64,000 bases of DNA. Source: Ophioceras dolichostomum. Lineage: Eukaryota > Ascomycota > Sordariomycetes > Magnaporthales > Ophioceraceae. Positions 57,482 to 64,000 of this stretch are shown here, piece by piece (positions within the stretch are counted from its first letter, which is position 1; each line of letters starts with the position of its first letter). A program made the translations under genes and the position numbers. The stretch spans positions 1 to 64,000 of the forward strand of contig PYST01000147.1 of the NCBI GenBank assembly GCA_003049485.1, written 5' to 3'. The notes below the pieces were generated by a model, which ran no database searches, was not told where the DNA came from, and worked only from the letters and a program-made list of their open reading frames with translations.

Positions 57482-60043
57482 TTACTCTGGTGCCCCTTCG
57501 CGCTCGATCGTGGCCTCTTGTGTTTCCTTCGTCTCCCCCCCTGCGTCGTCCCGACCGTTTCCGTCTAATCTCGCCTTGTTCGCCTTCAGGACCTTCTCCA
57601 TCCATGCCAGTGCCGAAGGCTTGTTGTATGCGGGCAGGTAATTGAATGCGCGTATCGTGTAGTCATCGGCGGTGAAGCCCGCGGCCTGCAGTCGCCGAAG
57701 GGCGCTAATACACGAGCTTGTGTCCTTGAGGCGGGCGTGGCCCTTGACCATGATGTTCCACGTGCTCAGGTCCGGTTTGACACCTCCGAGGCGGGTCAGA
57801 TGGTTCCATTTCCGCAGCAGGAACTCGGCGTGGCGAGCGTGGCCCGCTTCCATGAGGCTATCCAGCAGCATGTTCCATGAGTACAGGCTTGGGTGAGGGT
57901 GGATGCGGCGGCGGCGATCTAGCTCTGCTGCTGCCAGGTGGTCTTCCTTCCGCCCACCCTCAGCTGACTCGTCGTCCTTCCGCTGCTTCTCCTGTGCACC
58001 AGTCGTATTCCTCTGCCTGGCTGTTGGCTGTCCTACTAACTCGTGCGGCGCATCCTCAGTCTCGGCCGTTCCGCCTTCAATCATGTCGCCTAGTACACTG
58101 AATGTGGTTTCTGGCGAACCGGGACTCAGGCGGCACAGGGCGTTGATCACGACATCGTGGATCTGGGACCCCCTCTGGACCACCATGTCCGACGCCGCAT
58201 GATCGCGCTTCTCGAGTAGATCCCTGAATCTGGAGTAGAAGGAGAAGACCTCAGACGGCTCCATCATCGCTTCCACGTACGCCTGGACCATGATAGACAG
58301 AGTCACGTGGTCCGGCACCAACAGGTCCTTATCTTGTAGTTCGGGGATCGACTCGATCATCGGGACTAGTTCAGAATCGACGTCACTCACGTCGTCGGTA
58401 CGAACTGCGTCGAGACCGTCACCGCAGAGGTGCACCAGGGGCTCGACCTGGAACAGCTTCTTGTACGTGCGGAGCATGAGCCGAAGACGGTAGTCCCAAA
58501 AATGACCAGGGCATCGACGCTCGCTCCATCTTTCCCAGAGAGAAACAGCGTGGAGAAAATCGTTCCACAGAGTAGTGTCGGGGTGGAAGTGCTCGCCAGT
58601 TAATGATACCGCTCGCCTGAGCGAGCCCCAATCTTCGGGGCGTTTTGAGCCGGCCAGAAGCACCGTCAACAGGTCTGCGTCCGGCTTGAGCCCGTGAGCA
58701 AGAGCCATATCTAGAACGCTCCACGCGGTCTCGAGCTCCCCGGCGCGGAAGAGGTTCTGTATGATCACGGTCCACGTGATCAAGTTTGGCTGCATCCCGA
58801 TCCCGAGGAGACGTTGGGTCAGGTGGACGGGTTGGAAGGGGTTCGAATCACCACCCTCCCCCTCCGGCTTGGTCAGGATCGATGTGCAGACGCTGGTACT
58901 AGCCGGTTCGTTGAGGCGAAATGTATCCGACACGGCGACGAGATGCTCGAGGATCTCCACCGCCGCTACCTTGTAAGAGGCATCGTCGGCAAACCGAGAC
59001 GCGAACTGCAGGAGCGTGTGGGGCCACATAGCCTGCCCGTAGTCGACAAGGGCACCGTACAACTCTTCGACGTCCTCCACCCGCTTCAGATTATCAATGA
59101 GGGTCCAAAGGGTGTGTTGGCGCAGCTGATAGTATCCCTCCGGACTGCTCTCATGGATAGTTTTGAGGAGAGCAAGAAGACGGCGAACGTGAGAGGCCCG
59201 GGCTAGATCGTCCTCCTGGACTATCCTTAATCGATCAACCAGCAAATACATGCAGTCCTCGATAAGGTATGGGGGTGGGGGGCTCTCTTCCAAGGCGAGG
59301 ATGGCGGATAAAAAGACCGGCAGCCTTTCAGGATACGAGCTAAGCATGACCTCTAGGAGATCTGGGAGGTTCCGCAGAGGAATGTCCTGCCGTTGCCACA
59401 TCTTGACCATAGATAGGACGTCTTCCTCGTGCGAGAGAATCCACGCAAGCCTTCGGCGAAGCTTTGGGTGGACGGCGTGGACCTGTTCCGGATGTCTGTA
59501 CAAATGTTCGATGTACTTGACTGAAATCTTCCACTTCTTGAACAGGCGCATGGAAGAGTCATTGTCGGTGGGAGGACTTTCGGGGCCTCGCGGCGTTGCT
59601 TCGACGCGCTCGAGTGATTCGCTCAAGACCTGAAGCTGACGTTCGCGAACCAACCTCTTTCGGCGGCGCACCCTCCACTCATGCTCAGCCTTATCATCGT
59701 CATTTGGTGCACAGTTTTCCGACGAAGCGGTCTCCGGCGAACCTTCATGTCTTCTCCTCCTATTTCCCGCTACGTCAAGCCTCGCAGGTAACGGGTGGTC
59801 ACCTGGGTTGGTAGAAAACGGCGCCAAGCGGGCGGGATAGGACTGGGCCGCCTTCGGACGGACGAGGCGAACCCTGGTGGTGGGAGGTTGAGCGATTGTG
59901 GTCTGGGCTACCTGGCCGTCCTGGGGATCCGAGTGAAAGGTCCTGATTGTCGCATCTCGACGGTGTAGAGCAAGTCCCAGGCGATGTGTCTCCTGTTGGA
60001 GCCGACGGCGACATGGGAGACAGATAAAGCCCCATTGCTGCAT
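57482..60043 (-). CDS. Mitochondrial PPR-type protein
   Basis: A single exon of 853 residues starts at ATG 60043. The N terminus is Arg/Gln-rich with few acidic residues (MQQWGFICLPCRRRLQQETH, then HRRDATIRTFHSDP), as in mitochondrial targeting sequences. Several helix-turn-helix pentatricopeptide-like repeats are visible, for example ITWTVIIQNLFRAGELETAW, YSWNMLLDSLMEAGHARHAE and STWNIMVKGHARLKDTSSCI. Such fungal proteins bind organellar RNA and support maturation or translation of mitochondrial mRNAs such as COX1 (Pet309/cya-5 type); which RNA is bound here cannot be told. The frame stays open upstream of the ATG but without another ATG. Confidence 0.82.
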   Translation of the reverse strand: MQQWGFICLPCRRRLQQETHRLGLALHRRDATIRTFHSDPQDGQVAQTTIAQPPTTRVRLVRPKAAQSYPARLAPFSTNPGDHPLPARLDVAGNRRRRHEGSPETASSENCAPNDDDKAEHEWRVRRRKRLVRERQLQVLSESLERVEATPRGPESPPTDNDSSMRLFKKWKISVKYIEHLYRHPEQVHAVHPKLRRRLAWILSHEEDVLSMVKMWQRQDIPLRNLPDLLEVMLSSYPERLPVFLSAILALEESPPPPYLIEDCMYLLVDRLRIVQEDDLARASHVRRLLALLKTIHESSPEGYYQLRQHTLWTLIDNLKRVEDVEELYGALVDYGQAMWPHTLLQFASRFADDASYKVAAVEILEHLVAVSDTFRLNEPASTSVCTSILTKPEGEGGDSNPFQPVHLTQRLLGIGMQPNLITWTVIIQNLFRAGELETAWSVLDMALAHGLKPDADLLTVLLAGSKRPEDWGSLRRAVSLTGEHFHPDTTLWNDFLHAVSLWERWSERRCPGHFWDYRLRLMLRTYKKLFQVEPLVHLCGDGLDAVRTDDVSDVDSELVPMIESIPELQDKDLLVPDHVTLSIMVQAYVEAMMEPSEVFSFYSRFRDLLEKRDHAASDMVVQRGSQIHDVVINALCRLSPGSPETTFSVLGDMIEGGTAETEDAPHELVGQPTARQRNTTGAQEKQRKDDESAEGGRKEDHLAAAELDRRRRIHPHPSLYSWNMLLDSLMEAGHARHAEFLLRKWNHLTRLGGVKPDLSTWNIMVKGHARLKDTSSCISALRRLQAAGFTADDYTIRAFNYLPAYNKPSALAWMEKVLKANKARLDGNGRDDAGGETKETQEATIEREGAPE

Positions 60044-60419
60044 ATGGTAGGTGAACGCGTCGACCGGGAGGACATGGGTACACGCGCTGCTGTTTCTAGA
60101 AATGCCATTGATGCGCCGTCGGGACTTGACGAGGCTGCTCGAAGTGCGTTGAACTAAGGGGCTTGGAGTATCGAGTGGATAAAGGAGTGCAAAAAGTGAA
60201 GGGGAAAAAATAGAAGCGCGTCAAATCTTATCGCAGCTCCACCATCACGATAAGAAATTAAAATCGGGGATGGAAGCTTGGTATTCGCGACATCATCAAC
60301 CTCCACAACCACACGAATAACAAGACGAGGAAGCCTGATTCACCAAAACTTCGAGTCAAATTTTCCACGTACGGCCTCGCACCCTTCTTGACAAGAGAAG
60401 CAGCCACCAGTCCCCCACA
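60044..60419. promoter_or_regulatory. Bidirectional promoter of PPR-type and CWF18 genes
   Basis: The two genes start only 376 bp apart and in opposite directions, so this stretch must contain both promoters. No RNA gene or repeat is seen. Confidence 0.55.
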
Positions 60420-61136
60420 ATGTCCTCCCACAACTCATTAAGCGCGGCGGCCGACGAACGCAAAGCCCGGCTAGCCAAGCTCAAATCCCTAAAGCGCAAG
60501 CAGCCTGACGAAGACGAGGGGGGTTCAGGCCCACCCGAGCTGTCGCTGGCTGCGGGGACGGCGGCGGCCCTGCAACAACAACAACCCCCCTCCCAAAGCG
60601 ACGAGCAACACCAGCCACCAGAGAAGGACGTCGCGAGACTGCACCTCTCCGGGCGGAACTACGACCCGGAGACGCGGGGCCCCAAGCTAGGCTTCGAGTC
60701 CGCCCCGACCGCTTCCATGGAAGGGCCCACGCTGGAGCAGCAGGCCGCGGAGGTCGAGGCCGAGGTGCGCCGGTCGGCGGCGGAGAACGAAGACGCGGAC
60801 AAGGGCATCGACCTGTTCAAGCTGCAGCCCAAGAAGCCGAACTGGGACCTCAAGCGCGAGCTGGACAGGAAGATGGAGGTTCTGAACGTGCGCACAGACA
60901 ACGCCATCGCGCGGCTGGTGAGGGAGCGGCTGTCGAAGAAGGGCGCTGCTGCTGGTGGTGGTGGTGGTGGCGGCGCGTCGCAGATGACAGGTGTGGGAGC
61001 TGCGGCAACAGAAGGAGGTGATACAGGAGGGCTTGACGGCGCGGCGCTTGTGGAGGGGATGAGGCTACGTGAGCAGGAGGAGGAGGAGGAGCGGAGGAGG
61101 GAAAAGGAGGCGGACGAGGAGGAGCTTGATTCATGA
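60420..61136 (+). CDS. CWF18: Spliceosome component Cwf18/CCDC12
   Basis: A single exon encodes 238 residues. The core matches Cwf18/CCDC12: ADERKARLAKLKSLKRKQ at the N terminus, then NYDPETRGPKLGFESAPT, ADKGIDLFKLQPKKPNWDLK and RELDRKMEVLNVRTDNAIAR. The protein is part of the Prp19-associated spliceosome. A Gln/Pro-rich stretch follows the first helix, and a Gly-rich tract (GGGGGGGG) and an acidic Glu-rich coiled-coil tail end the protein; these are lineage-specific extensions. It converges with the zinc-knuckle/RS gene 230 bp downstream. Confidence 0.92.
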   Translation: MSSHNSLSAAADERKARLAKLKSLKRKQPDEDEGGSGPPELSLAAGTAAALQQQQPPSQSDEQHQPPEKDVARLHLSGRNYDPETRGPKLGFESAPTASMEGPTLEQQAAEVEAEVRRSAAENEDADKGIDLFKLQPKKPNWDLKRELDRKMEVLNVRTDNAIARLVRERLSKKGAAAGGGGGGGASQMTGVGAAATEGGDTGGLDGAALVEGMRLREQEEEEERRREKEADEEELDS

Positions 61137-61366
61137 AAACGATATGGGTTTTTCCAACCCGTCCAGAAAAAGATATTGCTGGTGTTGTGCCCTGGCAAAG
61201 CCACCTCCCACAGGCGCACTTTTCACACAAGCCTACTCTACATGTCGTGCGCCTACCCATCCGGATTCTCCTGAACGGGCGTATACCGGCCTGTGGTCTC
61301 TTATCTACATATCCTACCAGCATGCCAATTTTGATACCCCATTTTTTTCGTTTTGCTTATATATAT

Positions 61367-62805
61367 TCACCTGCCCCCGCTCGGGTTCATCGACTGAGTC
61401 AACGCTCTTCGTTTGCTGAAGGGGCTGAGACTGCGTTGCCTCGGCGGCGGCGGTGGCGACTGCGGTTCTTCCCTCCGAGGGGGCTCCCTTCTCGGAAACT
61501 TCTGTCTCGGCGGGTCCCGCCTGTCTCTGTACCGGCGAGACTCTCCCTGATAGAACCCGTCGTCTCCACGGCGGCTTGGGGGCTGTTGCTGCTGTTCGGG
61601 GGTAAAGGAGGCACGACGACCGTGACGACCGTCGTCCTCTGGGGACCTCGATCGCCTCCTACCGCCGCCGCCGTCTTGGCGTTCCTCCCAATCTTCCTCA
61701 CGATCCTCTCGAGATCGGTACTGCAGAGGGTACTGATTTCCTTGGTAGTGGTGGTGGGGTTGGTGGTTGTGATGGCGTTGATGGTTCTGCGGTGGTGGAG
61801 GGGTGCTGCGGTCGCGGCTGTAGGATCTGGATCTGGACCTGGAACTGTAGCGCTGTGGCTGCTCGGGTGACACCACCCGTGTCGGAGATGGGCCGCTGCG
61901 CCTGGGCGACGGGGAATAATCCCGACGCCCACGTTCCCCTGATGACCGGCGTGAGACGGATCTGCTTACGTCCCTCGCGGGGGAATCGCTGCGGCGAGAG
62001 TGCTGACGCCCACGAGGCTGATCTCTCTCTCGCGACGGCTGCGGCGACGGCGTTCTCCGGTCTGAGACTGCGGACTTCTGCCTTGAACGTGACCGTGACC
62101 GTGACCTTGACCGTGAATGAGATCTCGACACATACGATGCTGAGTCGGAGGATCTTGACCTCTGCCTTTGAAGCTGTCGACTGCTCTTATTCTCTCGCGA
62201 AGGGAGCACTTCTTCTTCTTCTTCAGCTTCATCTTCAACCTCCTGGGCGGCCATGATCAGTTTCGCCCTCTCTTGGGCACGCTTGGCCAGCTCCGCATCA
62301 GCAATGCCACTCCTGTGTTACATACATCGGTGAGTTTTCATGGTTCCTCAAAAAAAGACAAGACGCCCAAAATCATTTCCTTTGCCAGAATCCCTCGCCT
62401 TGTGAGGAGAAAGGAGCACATACTTCTGCTGCACGGGATCAGGGGCTGCGTTGGTGAGATCTGGCCGCAGCTTTGGGTTGAGCAGTTGCTGAGTGCGCGA
62501 CGGCCGTGGAACATATGGCCGCTCCTGAGGCGCAGCCTTGCATTCGTATGAATAGTGACGTTCTGAGGAAGTTAGCTTTAGATCAAGAGACAAGTTCTGT
62601 TCTTTCCCCTCAGGTATTCGCCGGTTGTGAACGCTGGTACCATTACGGCCCACAGGCATTCCCAGCCACTACCTAACTGCATGAACAGTATCACAGAAAC
62701 GGGGGAAAGTCAGCGGTCAGACTTATCTCTTTTCAGGCATTTCTGGCACTGCACATTCGCCGGTGTTGCCTTGGACGGCCCGCCACGTCCTCGATAGGAA
62801 TACAT
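61367..62805 (-). CDS. Zinc-knuckle (ZCCHC10-like) and RS-rich protein, likely splicing-related
   Basis: Proposed exons are 62805..62727, 62562..62424 and 62312..61367, 387 residues in total. The N terminus reads MYSYRGRGGPSKATPANVQC, the zinc-binding QKCLKR-RHYSYECK is split by intron 1, then APQERPYVPRPSRTQQLLNP and AELAKRAQERAKL. The C-terminal two thirds is Arg/Ser-rich (SRSHSRSRSRSRSRSRQKS) with Pro- and Gln-rich segments, as in SR-related nuclear proteins. Intron 2 (111 nt, GTATGT...ACACAG) is canonical. Intron 1 (164 nt) has a good CTAAC branch and CTCAG acceptor, but its donor reads ATAAGT instead of GTAAGT if the protein frame is kept. Function is inferred from composition. Confidence 0.75.
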
Positions 62806-64000
62806 GGCGACGACAGCCAGAGGGTTTGCCGGCCGGAAGCCGGTATTCAGTTCAGTGTAGAGGTTGTGCCGGTTGTAGTGGTGCTGATAATCTCTGGTGA
62901 TATGATAGCTGACAAGGCGTCGCCGTCTCTGGCATAGGAGATGTCAAGTCTGGTGCACGCGATAAGTCTGCTGAGTGAGATGAGAGTGGTCCGTTTGTCG
63001 TTTGTGACACCCTCGATCGAGGAACTTGGTCACTCAAAAAGCAGCAGCCAAGTGCATAAGGGAGGCAGCCAGCTGAAAAACGTAAAGTCAAGATCAACAG
63101 GACTCTTTCCCAAATATGCAGCCTACCGAAAATCTCCCGGATAATGCAGGGCGAGAGATCCTTTCTGCACGGCGGTGCGTAGGCCGTATTCGCTGTGATC
63201 CTTGTGGCACGCACGACAAGACTTTCGTTGCGCCAGCGCCAATACGCAGTAACTGTTGGAACGCGGGAAGTATGAGAGCACGTGACCTCGGACCTCTGAA
63301 CTTTGGCTGAGTGGAATTTGCCGGCCGAGTCAAACCAGTGTTCCACAGGTGTTGTGGCGCTCCCTCTAACTCCGCAAACTTGCCCGCCCCCATCACCCTT
63401 CCAAAATATTTGTTGCGGAAGGACGAGGCTCAGCAGCAACCGACTGACCGACCGACAGCACTACCGTGCAATACTCCCCCGCCCCAGCCCGGAGACCACT
63501 TCGACGACCATCTTCGGGGATGGAATCCGCCTTCTGTGCGATACGTCCCTGGCTTATGCTCTGACCCAACTCTTCAGACTTCGTTCGGCTTGGTCCTTTC
63601 GAGGGGGGGGAGGGCCTTATTTTTTTTTTCTTGCTGAGGTCTGCGCCTCGTCAATCGTCGTGCTGGCAGGCAGTAGTAGGAGATACAGACTCCGACGAAA
63701 GACACCACCAGTTCGAGAGGTCAGCACGGCAGTGAGGCCCATTGCTGCTTCAGGTGAGACATGCATCCCACAAACCCCCCTTTTCCTCTTTTATCTTCTT
63801 TGCCTTTCCTTCAGTCTCTTGAAATCGCATTTCTCTGTAACCTGATCTCCATGATCATTGAATGGAATTGTTCGCAAGGTCACCACACCTGACCTTGGCT
63901 GTCTGACGGAAAAGCCTGCTCGCTCGCCCGACTGCCTGGTTTCCTCAGGCCCCCCGCCGCTGTCAGGCAGCCTCACCCGAACGCCTTACGCACCACACCC
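62806..64000. other. Right edge, no gene supported
   Basis: This stretch contains the promoter of the zinc-knuckle gene. Frames on both strands (for example 62852-63439 and 63303-63845) begin at non-ATG codons or lack any domain; poly-T and CT tracts near 63615-63640 and 63775-63810 suggest the 5' region of a gene that begins beyond the window. Confidence 0.4.

Noticed and set aside
1..64000. CRISPR arrays or bacterial-type operons
   Set aside because: No regularly spaced repeats of the right size exist, and the genes have introns and eukaryotic domain sets throughout.

Overview
This window is nuclear DNA of a filamentous ascomycete, most likely a Sordariomycete. The evidence is short introns (about 50-165 nt) with GTAAGT-like donors and CTAAC/CTGAC branch sites, fungal gene families (PNP-type NLRs, a GH45 cellulase with CBM1, C2H2 and BTB proteins, a pogo/Fot1-like transposon), and typical RPB2, TFIIIC and HEM2 orthologues. 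The species cannot be fixed from the sequence alone. Two short N gaps (35914-35926 and 49603-49612) sit in C or G homopolymers, so this is a draft assembly.

The left 41 kb is mixed accessory and core sequence. At the left edge is an intact but cut-off NLR-like receptor (PNP domain, NB-ARC, TPR; minus strand). Next comes a dead pogo-family DNA transposon with perfect 46-bp inverted repeats and a TA duplication, itself interrupted by a 179-bp solo LTR with a 5-bp duplication. Then follow a frameshifted CorA-like transporter relic, a two-exon BTB protein, a kinase-like (APH) relic with four in-frame stops and a lost catalytic Asp, an intact four-exon sacsin-like (Hsp90-fold) ATPase gene, and an unidentified nonsense-riddled relic. 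Core-looking genes begin with a C2H2 zinc-finger gene and, divergent from it, an F-box gene. A 2388-residue TFIIIC B-block-binding subunit follows. After it lies a second NLR-like gene (PNP, NACHT, WD40) broken by several stops and frameshifts and fused to the tail of another APH-like kinase.

The right 23 kb is mostly conserved housekeeping sequence. It holds an acyl-protein-thioesterase-like hydrolase, a secreted GH45 endoglucanase with CBM1, RPB2 (three exons), a membrane acyltransferase-3, HEM2 (porphobilinogen synthase), a mitochondrial PPR-type protein, the splicing factor Cwf18/CCDC12 and a zinc-knuckle/RS-rich protein. The last two are convergent, and the PPR and Cwf18 genes share a bidirectional promoter region of about 380 bp.

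Functionally, the left part looks like a turnover-prone self/non-self recognition region (two NLR-like genes, a sacsin-like ATPase, kinase relics, transposons). The right part combines transcription (RPB2, TFIIIC), splicing, haem synthesis and mitochondrial expression. Exon joins were deduced by hand from splice motifs, phase and protein continuity; total coding lengths divisible by three support most of them.
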